Shown here: positions 1 through 12,019 of the stretch, in pieces
How positions within the stretch are numbered: position 1 is the stretch's first letter
How the letters are laid out: each line of letters begins with the position of its first letter
Origin: Chinchilla lanigera
Taxonomy: Eukaryota > Chordata > Mammalia > Rodentia > Chinchillidae
Direction: 5' to 3'
Assembly: GCF_000276665.1 (NCBI RefSeq)
Contig: NW_004955517.1
Location: 2,231,279-2,295,278 of the forward strand
DNA length: 64,000 nt
The notes under the pieces: model-generated
Database searches by the model: none
What the model was told of the DNA's origin: nothing
Seen by the model: only the letters and a program-made list of their open reading frames with translations
Translations under genes and position numbers: made by a program

Positions 1-1039
1 ACAAAAAAACAGAAAACAAAAAACAAAACAGAGCAAAAGGGGAGGAGAGGTGGCAAGCAACCCCTTTCCCTCCCTTACGTTGTATGCAAACTACACGCCC
101 CAGGGCGGGTGCAGCACTCACATACGTAATTCCAACACTGGACTATGGATCAATCAAAACTAAAAGCAGGACTTTTAGTCCGCCTGCCCCATGACTGCAC
201 AAAGACTTGGGGGGACATGCAGACACAAACCATAACAAGGATCCAACTGTGTGAGTGTTTTTCTTGTACTGTTAGTTCCATGGCAATGTTATTAATGCTA
301 CACATATTTTGCACCTTCACTGAATTCCCAGGGGAGATGTCACCATTTGGGAGTTGGCCTCACTATGCTTTTACTCCATCAACAGAGGTGGTTGGAAGCC
401 CATCACGCCTGAGTCCCACTGAGCATTTATGAGTCGGGTGAAGCCTATGGTCCTGCTCTGGGCATCCTGAGGAATTCCATGGAGAAACGACAGGGGCTGG
501 TGGGGAAACACTGGTCAGGAGTGAGGGGGTCTTATCCTCACCCTGGCTCTGCCTTTCATGGGATGGGCTGGTGTGAGCTGACTATTCCTGTCCTGGGATC
601 TCAGCCCCCAGATCTGTAACAGGAGCTTCTCCAGTGTCTGGTGGTGTAGCCACAGGGTCCCGCATCTCTGGCATTCTTTGCTGTGCTATCATCTTTCACT
701 CTTGGCATGCTGTCATGCTGGAGGAGCAACACACACTTCCCAGTCATTTCCTGCCTTACCTTTTATTGACGCCAGTTGCTTGGATATTGAAATGCTGTCA
801 ACAGAGTAAGAGAAACATAATGATTTGGAAGTTTGGGTATTGATATTGCACCTGAAGCAAAGCAGTACAGTGATTTCAGAAGCAATGTTTCTCTGTAGAT
901 ATTCCCTGAGTGTTCCAGAGGAGCAGCTGTCTGTCTGCTGGAATCCTTTGTCTGTTGGGTATAGTGAGGAAGCATCTCAGCGTGGCTGGCCCAGCCTGCA
1001 CCCCTCTGTCTCCCCTGCAGCTATGTGGCCGTGTGACTA

Positions 1040-1350
1040 AGAGTATGGAAGAGCACAGGGCAGCAAAGAAGTACTCATAAGGTTCATATCAGGGCATTTT
1101 GCCAGAGTCGAATGAAGCAATAGGTCAAGCAGGAAGAAAGTGCTGGAAGCAGAGAGAACAGGGTGTGTTGAGGCCCTAAAGTGGGAGACAGCATGGCTTT
1201 CCTGGAGAACCAGGGAAAGTGCGGTGTGGCTGGGGCAGGGATAGAAGGACAGAGTGATGCAGGGTTGTGCTGACGTCAAGGGCCAGGGCCAGGGCGTGCT
1301 GAGGTGTGGGGTCCTCAGGGAGGCTGACATTTGTATCCCAAAGGTAATGG
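1040..1350 (+). repeat. L2-like ancient LINE fragment
   Basis: The wording around 1130-1270 (GCAGAGAGAACAGGGTGTG, then AGGCCCTAAAGTGGGA, then GTGTGGCTGGGGCAGGGA) follows the L2 line in which 'aaggccctgaggtggga' precedes 'gtgtggctggagc'. It is heavily diverged and the limits are approximate. Confidence 0.5.
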
Positions 1351-1574
1351 GCATCGCATGATCACATCTGCATTTGGGAAACTATTTCACCTCCTAATCA
1401 GAAAGAGATAGGAAAGACGCCAGACTAGAGGAAGGGTATTGATTCTTGGTCCTTTACAAACAGCAAATCAAAGAGTGCTGGAATTTTTAATCCCCAGAGG
1501 CTGGAATAATTTTAAAGAAAGCCAATAAGAACCGTACCACCTGCTCATACCCATGACAACTCCTTAAAATGGAC

Positions 1575-1675
1575 TGTCAGTTTCAAGATCTGGTTGTAGT
1601 GTCAGCTAGTGCAGGCGCTGTCACCTTTGGAGCTTCATTTTCTCACATGTAGTTAGAAAGCTGGACTCTTTGGCA
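1575..1675 (+). repeat. Possible MIR fragment
   Basis: A 'gagcttcattttctcacatgt' type core resembles the MIR 'cctcagtttcctcatctgt' segment. It is short and weak. Confidence 0.3.
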
Positions 1676-2334
1676 TCTTGGGGCCTCATGTTCTTCTTGG
1701 TGAGCTCCTCTGGTTTTCCTAAAGCCTCTGCACCATTATTGTCTCTCGCGTAAGGTAAAGGATGTGCTACGTTTGCATTTTTCACCGTGTGCACTGCAAC
1801 GCGGCATGTTATTTCCTGTCACTGTGACTGTTTGTCTGCCTTGTCCATCAGTGTGTGAAACCCTCGAGAAGCCAGAGCTATGCAGTTATCCGCACACTTC
1901 CCCGTTTTGCCTAGCAGAGTACTTGTTAGGTATCAAAAATGATTTTGGGACCAAAGTCCTTCTCCGCAATGGAACTGCATGATAAAGAACATTTTTCGCT
2001 TATTAAATCTACTTTTACACACTTGAATAATATGAAACAATTTTCCTCCATCATAATAAGTCGGAATATGCTATCCAGTTAAAGTCATTATCGTGTTTGA
2101 CTTACAAGTGTATCTCAAAAGGCACCCAAACATGGGTTTTAGTTACATTATCTTTTCAATTTGCAGTCCAAGCTATAAATTTGTTCTCTTCAGTTTTACA
2201 GTTCAGTTTAGAGATGGACTCAGATGGGTAGTAGCACCAAACCCACTGTCTTAGCTGCTAAGCTGATTACAGGAACTCTGGACACGCACACACAAGTTTA
2301 AACGAAACTCAGTGAGAAGCAACATGCTACTGAC

Positions 2335-2444
2335 CTTTTGGGCATTTTCCTAGGTGCTAAGGCAGAGGCTGGGGCCGCAGAAGAATCGAGCTTCCCTGCT
2401 GAGGGGCCTGCTTGGTCTTGGGTGCTGTGTGTGCAGCCGCCCAT
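2335..2444 (-). CDS. SNTN: Sentan, first coding exon
   Basis: This exon encodes the N terminus of sentan, a small protein of the tip structure of motile cilia, thought to bridge the ciliary membrane and the axoneme. The 36 complete codons begin MGGCTHSTQDQ and end APRKMPKR. This matches the family N terminus as I recall it (MGGC-HSTQD at the start, APRKMPKR before the first splice site). The chosen start is the ATG at 2442-2444 because the family begins MGGC; Gly2 and Cys4 would also suit N-terminal lipidation. An in-frame ATG 39 bases upstream (2483) would add 13 unrelated residues and is not favoured. The exon ends CAAAAG followed by a GTCAGT donor at 2334-2329, splitting an Arg codon after two bases. 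The frame beyond the donor reads into unrelated residues, as expected for an intron. Later exons are outside the window. The S100-like part of the protein is therefore not visible. Confidence 0.88.
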
Positions 2445-2478
2445 GTGTCGGCCTCCTGCGGTGTGCAGACCTTTCCTA

Positions 2479-2505
2479 AGCAACAGTCACTTGCCGACTG
2501 TTGCT
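2479..2505. promoter_or_regulatory. RFX/X-box-like inverted repeat upstream of SNTN
   Basis: There is a perfect 10-base inverted repeat, AGCAACAGTC and GACTGTTGCT, separated by 7 bases (ACTTGCC). The arms carry AGCAAC/GTTGCT, the half-site type used by RFX factors. The element lies 35-61 bases upstream of the SNTN start codon, so it is in the 5' UTR or core promoter. RFX factors with FOXJ1 drive motile-cilia genes, which fits sentan. The spacing of the half-sites is wider than the usual 0-3 base X-box gap, so binding is inference. Confidence 0.45.
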
Positions 2506-2589
2506 GTTTTCATTCACTCCATGACTACACAGTGGCTCCTTCAGAAGAACTCTTGCCCAGCTATGTCACATGTAGCATGAAATCGTTCT

Positions 2590-3050
2590 TACGTTTAACA
2601 CTTGTCTGAATGCCTACTCTGGCCAGGCACTGCTCAAGGTGCTGGGAACACACGGGGAGCAAGATCAGACACAGATCAGGTAACGACAGCAAGTGTCACC
2701 TGGGAAGAGAAGCATGTGAGACAGTGCTGTGAGACTGGCTTCAGTTGGGGAGGGCAGCGAGCATCCTCTGGGAAGTGGCGTCTGACGATGACGGCACCAG
2801 GCGAGGAGCGGGGGTCTGTGCTGCAGGCGGAAGGAACAGGCTGTGCTCACCCTGGACAGCAGCGAGTGTGGTGACTGATCCGAGTGAGAGAGAGAAGGCC
2901 AGTATGACCGAGAGGGCCACGTGGCTTACTGTGAAGCCGAGGGTGCGGATCAAGCGTGGTGGCCAGGTCTCACCGGAACTTGCAGGCCAAAATAGGGAGT
3001 TTTTAATCTATTTCAAAGTAAGGGGAAGCCCATTTGTGGGCTTTCATCAA
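2590..3050 (+). repeat. L2 fragment (old LINE)
   Basis: It opens with 'tgaatgcctactctggccaggcactgctcaaggtgctggg', a diverged form of the L2 3' region, followed by acacacggggagcaagatcaga. Later text (GAGAGAGAAGGCCAGTATG, GAGGGCCACGTGGCTTACTG) also follows the L2 order. It lies just upstream of SNTN. Confidence 0.55.
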
Positions 3051-5059
3051 GGAGGTTAACGAAGTTAGATTTGCATTTTGAAATGATCACCCCAGCTGCG
3101 ATGGGAGGACTGGCTTAGCACATGGACAGAGCAAACACAGGGACAGTGCTGGGAAGTGCCTTTCCCTGGGCGTCGACTGTGCTCTCTGTGTGGACTGGAC
3201 ACCACTCGCTCCGATGTGTCTGACGCAGGGAAGCCGTGGCCAAGCACTGCTTCCATCACAGTCAGCTGCTGGGTGAGAGGAGACAGGACCTGCAGAAAAG
3301 CTGGGGACAGTTATTATTCAGGCCGCATGCTGGCCACAGGGACATTGCTGTCTATTCTGCACTGCTGCCGGTCAGGGGACTTGTCATTCTTCCTGGTCTG
3401 CTTCTCTTTATGGGTTGTCTTTTCTCCCTCTCCCTCTTCACTGGTTTCCTGAGCACTTTTCACTCAGATTTGGGAAGGAGGAAGAGTCCCGCTGGCCTTG
3501 CTAATTCCTGTTGTGCAGAGTGGTCAGATGTTGGTGCCAGCCACCCCAAGGGTTGTCAGTTACTCTGTGCAATTGACCCCTGGGGGTTGGGATCAACATG
3601 GTACCAGGGTCACCATTCAAGTTAAAATCTTGAGTTGGTTTCTTCAGAAGGAGTGGAGGCAATCAACAAATAATCACCCTAGATAAGATGGTTTGGCAAT
3701 GATGGCGTCTTTAGAGTCCTGGCAGGACACAGAGTCCAACTCAGATGGTATCGGAGACAATCATGACTGGAGGGCCCCGTGGGCAGGATGAGGGAACTGA
3801 CACAGACACTGAGGCACAACAGTAGAGAGGAGCAACAGGGAGGTGGACGTGCAGCGGGAGGACACAGTATCATGGAGCCCAGAGAAGATGGTCGCTTGGG
3901 GCAGGGGCTACTCGATAGAACTGGTGGTTGGAGGGAGGCAGCCACTGCTAAAATGCAAGCTGGGAGGGAGTGGGGGAGAAGGACCCCCTGTTCTGATCTG
4001 CAGCCTGTGCCCTGTTACCTAACTAGTCAGAAAGCTGGCAGAAAGGAAGCCTAGGAGAAAGTTCTGCAAGATCCAGGGTCCTGGGGATCAAAGAAGGCAA
4101 GAGAATGTGGTGGTGAAGAGAGACGGACAGGTGAGGAAGAAATATTTGAAGGTGAAGACGATGATGGAAACAAAATCCTGGGAAACTGAAGTGTATCGAT
4201 TGTCTCATCCTGGCTGAAGTAAAGCTGACGTTTGCTGGACCACACGGTAGTTTCTACGGATAGTTCTGTCCATACTAGGCCATATCTCCCACAGCAGAGT
4301 CTCGTGGTAGCATGGAATGTTTCGGCCATTTACACAAAGTACCAAGCCATCGGGGTAAAACATTTAGAAAGCAAGCACTTAGCCTGGCCCCTGCGCAATG
4401 CTAGGGCAGTGCTCAGTGTACTGAGTAGAGTCAGTTTGGGGAAGGGAAATGTGTTTTCGGCAGGTAGGGGTCTGACGAATGCTTTCAGGTAGATGATTGA
4501 CAAGCACATAAGACCGTCTGCTGGAAGGTCACGTGAGTGGGGTCTGATGTGTTGGCTGTATGCCGTGCAAGATCAACACAGCATTAGTGGTGTCTGAGGT
4601 TTGGGGAAGTCTCAAACATCTGCTGGAGTAAGGAGAAAACCCCACCAGAGAGCAAAGTGTTTCTGCAGAGTGCTCTCGTATGTGTGCGACTCTTCCTGCT
4701 CCTTTCAGCAAAAATTAAACAGGAAGAAATGGGGGAGAGAGGTGCAGGGTCTCACCGTTCCTGGTTTGACTTCCCACTTTTTTGGCAGATGCTAAGTTAC
4801 TTACTGGGGGATTTGGAAACAGTAACTTCACAAACTGGATTCTTACTTAGAAGCCTTCCCGTGCTAGAATTATGCAAATATTTTTATATGTGTGTTGCTT
4901 TTCCCGGCTGAAAGGACACCCAGATTCATGAAGTGACCTATAGCTGCTTAAGGGACATTGCAGGAAGCAAATATCACCTGGCCGTGATATTGGCCCCCCA
5001 GGATCACCCCAAGAGACAGAGTGTGTGAAACTTTGAGCCTGTATGCTTTTGCTCAGTTA
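3051..5059. other. SNTN upstream intergenic DNA, little recognised
   Basis: No gene is seen. Open frames here overlap each other on both strands and show no recognisable protein. Around 3700-4110 and 4380-4500 there are weak L2/MIR-like stretches, too diverged to call with confidence. Confidence 0.5.
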
Positions 5060-5939
5060 ATAAGATTTTTTTCTTTTTTCTTAAACTTTTTTAAAGAGAA
5101 TAAAAAATAATAAAAAAAGTTTGCAACGATACAGAATTTCACTAAACAAGATGTTGGGAATTCAGCAATGGTTGCTACATTTCATATTGTTGTCTTCAAA
5201 GTAGTTGTTCAGATTACCAGATGTAATCATGCAAAACAGGTAAAAAAAAATTAAAAAGAGACAAAAAAATTAAGTATTAACTGTTCCTTTCAATAGACCA
5301 CTAGAAATCAGCAGTACAATTATCCCAGCTACCCTGTGTATATACACATACATTTTTCCCTATTTTCTTTCCTTTCTCCTTTCCCACATCCTGGTTTTTC
5401 CTTCCCTTTGAGCAGTTTCTTTCCCTTTCAAAGTATCCAGTGTACCTTTTGGGTTTGTTTACTCTTCAGTTTCTTACACTAGGGGGATAGTATGATGTTT
5501 ACACATGTGGTACTGATTTATTTCACTTATGAGTATGGTCTCGAGTTGCATCCATTTACGTATAAGAGCCTCGAGTTTACCTTTCTTTATAGCTGAGTAA
5601 TACTCCATTGTATAAAAATACCACATCCTTATTATCCATTCCTCAGTTAGTGGGCATTTGGGTTGCTTCAAAAATTTAGCTAGGACAATTTGTGCTGCTG
5701 TTACCATGGATGCACATATATTGCTGTGGTATGATGTTTTTAGTTTTTCTGGAAAAATACCCAGAAGTAAAAGAGCTGGGTCTCATCCTACTTTTTTGAG
5801 GAATCTCCACACTGATTTCCATAGTGATTGTACCAGTTTACATACCCACCAACAGTGAAGAAGCCTTCTTTTTTTTCCCACAGCCCTGCCAGCACTTGTT
5901 ATTGATTTCTTGATGGTAGCCATTCTTTCTGGGGTGAGA

Positions 5940-8900
5940 TGGAATCTCAGTGCTATTTTAATTTGCATTTCTCAAATGACCAGTGACATTAAACATTTTT
6001 TCATATATTTATTTGCCATTTGTGTTTCTTCATCTGAGAAGTGTGTATTCATCTCAGATGCCCATTTTTGGATTGGATCTTTGAATTTTGGGGGCCTCAT
6101 TTTAAAAAATTCTTTATATGTTCTAGATAGAAGTCCTTTCTCTGAGGAAAAGTCAGTTAAATTTTTTTCCCCAATTTGTGGGTTTTCTTTTTACTCTGTT
6201 GATGATTTCCTTTGATGTGTGAAAGCATTTCAATAAGATGAGATCCCAGTTGTTGATTCTTTGAAGTATTTCTAGTGCAGTTTGCATTTTGTTCATTAAC
6301 TCTCTGCCTACCCCTATGTCATCAAGATTTTTACCTACTTTCTCTCCCAGTAGATTTAGTATTTTTGTTTTCATATTTAGACCTTTTGCCCATTTTGATT
6401 TTATTTTGGTGCATGGTGATAGACATGGGTCTAATTTTAGTCTTTGGCATGTGGCAAGCCAGTTTTTCCAGCACCATTTATTAAAAAGGCTATCTCTTTT
6501 CCAGTGAACATGTTTGGCCCCTTTGTCAAAGCTAAGGTGGCTAAGTGTGTTTGTAATTGTGTCTGCATCTTCTAATCTGTTCCATTGATCTTCAGGTTCA
6601 TTTTTTTTTTTTTGCCAGTACCATGCTGTTTTTATCACAGTAGTTTTGTAGTATAATTTCAAGCCAGGGATTGTGATGCCACCTGCCTTGCCTTTGTTGC
6701 CCAGGATTCCTTTTCTATTCTAGGTCTTTTCTGGTTCCAGATGAATTTTAGGAATGTTTTCTCTATATCTGCAAGGTATACTAATGATACTTTAATCCAG
6801 ATTGCATTGAATCTGTGTAAAAATTTTGGGAGCATGGCCATTTTTATAATGTTGGTTCTTCCTATCCAAGAGCAAGGAATATCTTTTCATTTTCTGAAAT
6901 CCTCCTTGATCTCTTTTTTCAGAGTACTGTAATTTTCACAGTACAGATGTGGTATGTTCTTTGTTAGATTGATTCCTAAGTATTTCATTTTTAGGGGTGC
7001 TGCTCTGAAAGGTGTGCTTTCCCTAATTTCTCTCTCAGTGTGTTTGTTGTTTGTGAACAGGAATGCTATTGATTTTTGAGTGTTGACTTTGGATCCAACT
7101 ATGCTACTGAATTTGGTTATTAAATGTACAAGTCTTTTGCTGGATTTTTTTTGGTCTTCTATGTAGGGTATCATGTCACCTATGAATAATGATAACTTCA
7201 CTTTTTCCTTTTCAATCCTTATTCCTTTTATTTCTCTCTCTTGTCTAATTGCTCTGGCTAATGTTTACACAACTGTATTGAATAGGAGAGGTGACAGTGG
7301 ACATCCTTGTCTTGTTCCTGATTTTAAAGTGTAAGTTTTCATTTTTTTGTCCACTTAGTATGATGCTGGCTATTGGTTTGTCATAGATGGCTTTTATCAG
7401 ATTGAGGTAAAGACCAGGTATTCCAATTTTCTGTAGGGTTTTCATCATGTTGGACTTTGTCAAAAGCTTTTGTTTTGCACTGTTATTGAGGGGAACATGT
7501 GATTTTTGTCTTTGGTTCTGTTGATATGGTGTATTACATTTATTGATTTGCATATATTTAACTATTCCTGCATTCCTGGGTTGAATTCCTGGGTTGAATC
7601 ATTAATCTTTTTTTAATGATTTCCTGCATTCTGTTTGCTAGTATTTTATTGAGAATTTTTGCATCTATGTTCATTAGGGAAATTGGCCTGTAGTTCTCTT
7701 TTTTGGTTGGGTCATTCTCTGGTTTTGATTTCAGGGTAATACTTGCCTCCAGGAATGAGTTAAGGAGAATTACTTTCCTTTCAATTTCATTAAAGTGTTT
7801 GAGCAGAATTGGCATTAAATCTTCTCTAAATTTCTAATGGAATTAAGCTGTGAATCCATCAGGACCTGGATTTTCTTTGTGGTAAGTTTTTAGTTACATT
7901 TTAAATTTCATTGGCTTATATTGGGTTATTTAGAATTTTTATATTTTCTTGATTCAGCTTTGGTAATTCATAAGTTTCTAGGAATCTTTCCATGTCTTCT
8001 GTGTTTTCCATCCTATGTGAGTAAAGATTTTTGAAGTAGGAATTGATGATCTTCTGAATTTCTATAGGATCTGTAATGATTTTATCCTTCTCATTCCTTA
8101 TCGCATGAATTTGAGTTTTTTCTTGCCTTTTTTTTGATAAGGTTGACTAGGGGGTTATCAGTTTTATTTATTCTTTCAAAGAATCAACTCTTTGATTCAT
8201 TAATTCTGTGTCTTGTTTTCTCAGTCTCCATTGCATTAATTTCTGCTCTGATCTTTATAATTTCCTACCTTCTTTGGGCTTGACTTGTACTTCTTTTTCT
8301 AGAAGCTTGAAATGCAGCATAAGGTTGTGTATTTGTGCTTGTTTTGTTTTCATGATGTGGGAATTTACCACTATAAATTTCCCTCTTCAGACTGCTTTCA
8401 TTGCATCCCACAGCTTCTGGTAAGTTGTATCTACATTTTTGTTTGATTGTAAATATTGTTTAATTTCTTCTTTAATTTCATGTGTGACCCATTGGTTGTT
8501 CAGGAGGGTGTTATTTAATTTTCATGTGTTTATGGTGTTTTTGTGGTTTCTTTTCTCAATAATTTCCAATTTTATTGCATGATGGTCAGATAATATGCAT
8601 GGGATAATTTCAATTCCTTTGTATTTACTTAAGCATGTAAATACTTGGATGTAAATATCTATGGATCTATGGATCTATGTAAATATCTATGGATCATGTA
8701 TGGTCTGTTTTGGAGAACATCCCATGTGCAGTTGAGAAGAATGTGTATTCTGATGTTGTTTGATGGAATACTTTGTAAAGGTCTACTAAGTCCATTTCTT
8801 CACAAGTTTGATTTAGTTCTGTTGTTTCTTTGCTGATTGTTCATCTAGTTGATCTATTTCTTTGTGACAATGGGGTGTTAAAGTCCTCCATTACAATTGT

Positions 8901-9160
8901 ATTATTTGATTTTTTGATTGCTTATTTGATTTTTCATGTCTGTTAAAATTTCTGTTATATAGTTGGATGATCCTGTATTTGGTGCATCGATGTTTGTGAT
9001 TGTTATCTCTTCCTCTTGCAGTTTTCCCCTAACATGTATGTGGTGACTTTCTTTATCTCTTTTGATCATTCTAGGTTTGAAGTTCACATTGTTTGCAAAC
9101 AGAATACCTACCCCTGCTTTTTTTGGCTTTCTGTTGCATGGAGTATTGTTTTCCATCCTT
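5940..9160 (-). pseudogene. L1 ORF2 (endonuclease/reverse transcriptase), decayed
   Basis: Fragments occur in the expected order on the minus strand. The endonuclease part at 8902-9156 reads KAGVGILFANNVNFKPRMIK and DAPNTGSSNYITEIL. The reverse-transcriptase part at 6887-7815 reads [20 protein letters not shown] and KYLGINLTKNIPHLYCENY. The C-terminal part at 6153-6662 carries the KWCWKNW and ILNLLGEK region. At 7172-7189 the usual L1 F-A-D-D-M catalytic motif reads F-I-G-D-M, so an essential aspartate is lost. Many frameshifts separate the pieces. No active protein can be made. Confidence 0.85.
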
Positions 9161-9367
9161 TGATATTCAGTCTATGAATTTCCTTTTGAATTCAATGTAT
9201 TTCTTGTATACAACATATTGTTGGATTTTGTTTCTTGATCCATTTTGCCAGTTTGCTTCTTTCAATTGCTGAATTGAGGCCATTTACAATGATAGTTATA
9301 GCTAATATGTATTGATTTATCTTTGTTATGTTATTTTTCTGCTGTTGGGTCCCTACTTTCCCCCTGT

Positions 9368-10445
9368 TTAGTTGCTTACTCTGCTTGATGATTCCTTTTT
9401 ATCATTGCTCTTGTTGTTGTGGTCATTTTTATCTCTTTCTAGAATGTCTTTCAGTACACTTTGTAGGGTTGGTTTGGTGGTCATAAATTTCTTCAGTTGT
9501 TCTTTGTTATGGAAGTATCTTATTTTTCCATCAATTTCAAAAGATAGTTTTTCAGGGTTTATCAATCAGGGTTGGAGGTTGTTTTCCTTCAAGACCTGAA
9601 ATACTTCACTCCAAGCTCTTCTTGACTTGATGATTTGTGCTGAGAAATCTGCCATGATTCTGATGGGCTTTCCTTTGTAGGTGGTCTTATTCTTTTCTCT
9701 AATAGCTTTTAATAGTCTGTTCTTTTGCTGAAATTCTGGGAACTTGATTATTATATGTATGGGTGTAGATTTATTTTGGTTATGGCTAATTGGAGTTCTA
9801 TAAGCCTCACTTACTGTATGTCAGATTCTTTTGCCAAGCTGGGGAAATTTTCTGCTATTAGTTCTGCAAACGGTCTTTTTATGTCATTTGTGTTGACTCC
9901 TGCTGTTTTGTTGACAACTATCAGTCTTATATTGTTCTTCTTTGCATCATCTTGCAGCTGTTGAACTGTTATTTCCTGATTCCTTGTTATTTTTAAGAGA
10001 TCTTTCCTTTCACAATCACTAGCTACAATGCTCTCTTCAATATCTGAAAGTCTATCATCAGTTTGGTTCAAGGGGCTTTGCCAGCTTTCAATGGAATTTT
10101 TAATTTCCTGGATATCTCTTTGAATCAGTTTTATGCATTCTGTCTCTTTCCTACATTGTTTACTTAATGTTTCCATCATTTCTCTGTGCTCCTCTATTTT
10201 TTAATCTATGCCTTCTTTAGATGCACTGAGCAATTATTTCATTATTGTTCTCTTCGTTTTTTTACCTGAGAGATTATTTCTCATGTGATTTCTTCTATAG
10301 CCTTAAGGAGTTGTTTCTTTACTTCAATTGCTATAATTTCAGAAATTTCAGGTGTGTGACTTCCAAGTTCTTTATGCCTATGTCTTCTGGACTTATTCTG
10401 GATGGGGTGGAGGTCTGAGATTGCATTTTTCTCCTTCATTTTGAC
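9368..10445 (-). pseudogene. L1 ORF1 (RNA-binding chaperone), decayed
   Basis: The start region (10281-10440) reads NAISDLHPIQNKSRRHRH. The middle (9811-10179) has a coiled-coil-like stretch followed by an RRM-type segment (QDDAKKNNIRLIVVNKTAG, AELIAENFPSLAKE). The C-terminal domain (9368-9565) reads KLSFEIDGKIRYFHNKEQLK. The order matches an L1 ORF1 protein, but frameshifts and stops divide it. Confidence 0.8.
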
Positions 10446-10611
10446 ATTTTCAAATCTCCCAAATTCACCAGGGCTCAGAATTGCTCTGAGACAGTAGGGG
10501 GTGGTGTGGTTTACAGAGGCTCCCAAAGTTCCCTGGGGCTCAACATCACTCTCACAAGGTGGGAGTGGGGCAAAGCTCACCAAGGCTCCTGAAGCTGTCA
10601 ATTTTTTAATA

Positions 10612-10830
10612 TTTATGCATTGGAGTAACTGGTCTTGTGCTAGGTATTAGATATTCCTTATAATCCTCCACAAGCATTCAAAATAAGAATTGTGATGCTT
10701 TACACATGATGAAATTCAAGCTCAGAGGAGTTAAAGGTCTTGTCCAAAATCCTGTGGCTAAGTAAAGAGATAACCTTAGATTTAAATCTAAGGATACAGG
10801 GTTTCAAACATGTTCTTTTATTATATTACC
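10612..10830 (-). repeat. MIR SINE
   Basis: The order 'ttatgcattggagtaactgg...tgctaggtattag...cacatgatgaaattcaagctcagaggagttaaagg' followed by 'tgtggctaagtaa' is the reverse-complement MIR pattern. Confidence 0.6.
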
Positions 10831-11059
10831 GGACCTCTTATTGTACTGTTTGATTATATTTCCTAAGCTGGAAGTTCACCACTCTGTAAATCTTGTGAGA
10901 AATTTACCAGAATTTCTAGCCCAAATTAGCCTCTTATGCTTTTCAATATTTCCAAAGCACTTTTTACACCCGGTACCTCTAATTACCTGCTTTGTATTTA
11001 TAATTAGTTACAATTTGCTCTCTCTTCTTACTAGATTCAGAATATGAGTAATAATAATA

Positions 11060-11305
11060 AGAAATAACTGATTTAAAAATCTCCTAAATGTCAGCCATCG
11101 CCCTGTACACTTCACATGCATCCTGTCATTCAGTTACTAGAATGCATTTTGGGGGCACTGTGACCATTGTTTGCTTTATGTAGGTGACTTACACAAGTAG
11201 AAGACCCAAGTTTGTTTAAAAGCACTCAGCTAACAAGGCTTGGGATTCAAGTACGAGTCTTCCTGACTGTAGGAGTCCAGCTCTTAACCACAGTCTCTTC
11301 CCCAG
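11060..11305 (-). repeat. MIR SINE
   Basis: It contains 'cacttcacatgcatcctgtcattcagt' and ends with 'cttgggattcaagtacgagtcttcctgactg' and 'ccagctcttaaccacagtctct', the reverse-complement MIR end. Confidence 0.65.
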
Positions 11306-11629
11306 GACCAGGTACTAATCAGCACTGTGTTGTCGGTGCAGGGTGTCACATCCTTCTCAAGAAGTGGTTCTAAAATCAGATGTTTGTGAAATGTAGTGTG
11401 ACCCAGCCTCTAGAGTGTGATAGCCTTGGAGGAGGTAGGGCCTTATGATAGGTACCAGACATGCATAGTGTGCAGTGCTCCCCTCCTGGTTTCAGAGGAA
11501 GCTGAGAGTGAAATGGACTCCTCCAAAAAGTGGGCCTTGCCCACTAAGGGAAGAGATGACAAGAGTGAAGGGTGTGCTTTGCACACTGCAAACCCTCAGG
11601 AAATGTGCCCAAGAATACCCCACACTGCA

Positions 11630-12010
11630 TAAACCTATTCTCCTGTTGACAGGTGTTTGGGTTATTCCTGATTTGGGGCCTTTATAAATAAAATTGCTAT
11701 GAACATTTAAAGTTTTGTGTGCATATGCACTGATTTCTTGGGTTTAGGTAGATAAGGGAATAGAAGTGCAGAGTGATGGGGCAGACTGTATTTAATTTTC
11801 TCAGAAATTGCCAGTAGTTCTCCAAAGGGGTTTGGAATTTTACACTTCCTTCTGTAAGGTAGGAGAGCTTCATTCTTCATTACCACGTGGCACTGCAGTT
11901 TTTAAAAGTTGTTATTGATGTTTCATTTTTAATTCTGGCATCTCAGTGTAGTTTCAATTTCATTTCCTTGGTGATGAATGGTACTGAGTAACTTTTATAT
12001 CCATACTAGG
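11630..12010 (-). repeat. Old L1 3' region fragment
   Basis: Text such as 'ataaataaaattgctatgaacattt', 'aatagaagtgcagagtgatgg' and 'ctccaaaggggtttggaattttacacttcc' follows the L1 3' region on the complementary strand. Confidence 0.6.
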
Positions 12011-12019
12011 TGTTTGGTT

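Larger units (their letters stand above)
1..2334 (-). other. SNTN: SNTN intron 1 (partial), no further exon seen
   Basis: This is sequence downstream of the SNTN exon 1 splice donor, read on the minus strand. I looked for the remaining sentan coding sequence (an EF-hand/S100-like segment in the family) and saw none, so the later exons should lie to the left of the window. The first 30 bases are A-rich. The part from about 1040 to 1350 resembles an old L2 copy; the rest is unrecognised. Intron status is inferred from the donor at 2334-2333. Confidence 0.6.
5060..10610 (-). mobile_element. Nearly full-length LINE-1, inactive
   Basis: This is one L1 read on the minus strand: a short 5' UTR piece (about 10450-10610), ORF1 (about 9368-10445), ORF2 (about 5940-9160) and a 3' UTR ending in an A-rich tail (T-rich on the plus strand near 5050-5110). 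The reading frames are broken by stops and frameshifts. The element sits between SNTN and the SYNPR 3' end, in the same direction as both genes. Its 5' end runs straight into a MIR at about 10610, so it is probably 5'-truncated. Confidence 0.88.

Noticed and set aside
2445..2483. Upstream in-frame ATG for SNTN at 2483
   Set aside because: The 13 extra residues do not resemble the sentan N terminus, which starts MGGC.
8640..8700. Tandem 'aatatctatggatc' repeats
   Set aside because: They are a small local duplication inside the L1 ORF2 region with no independent meaning.
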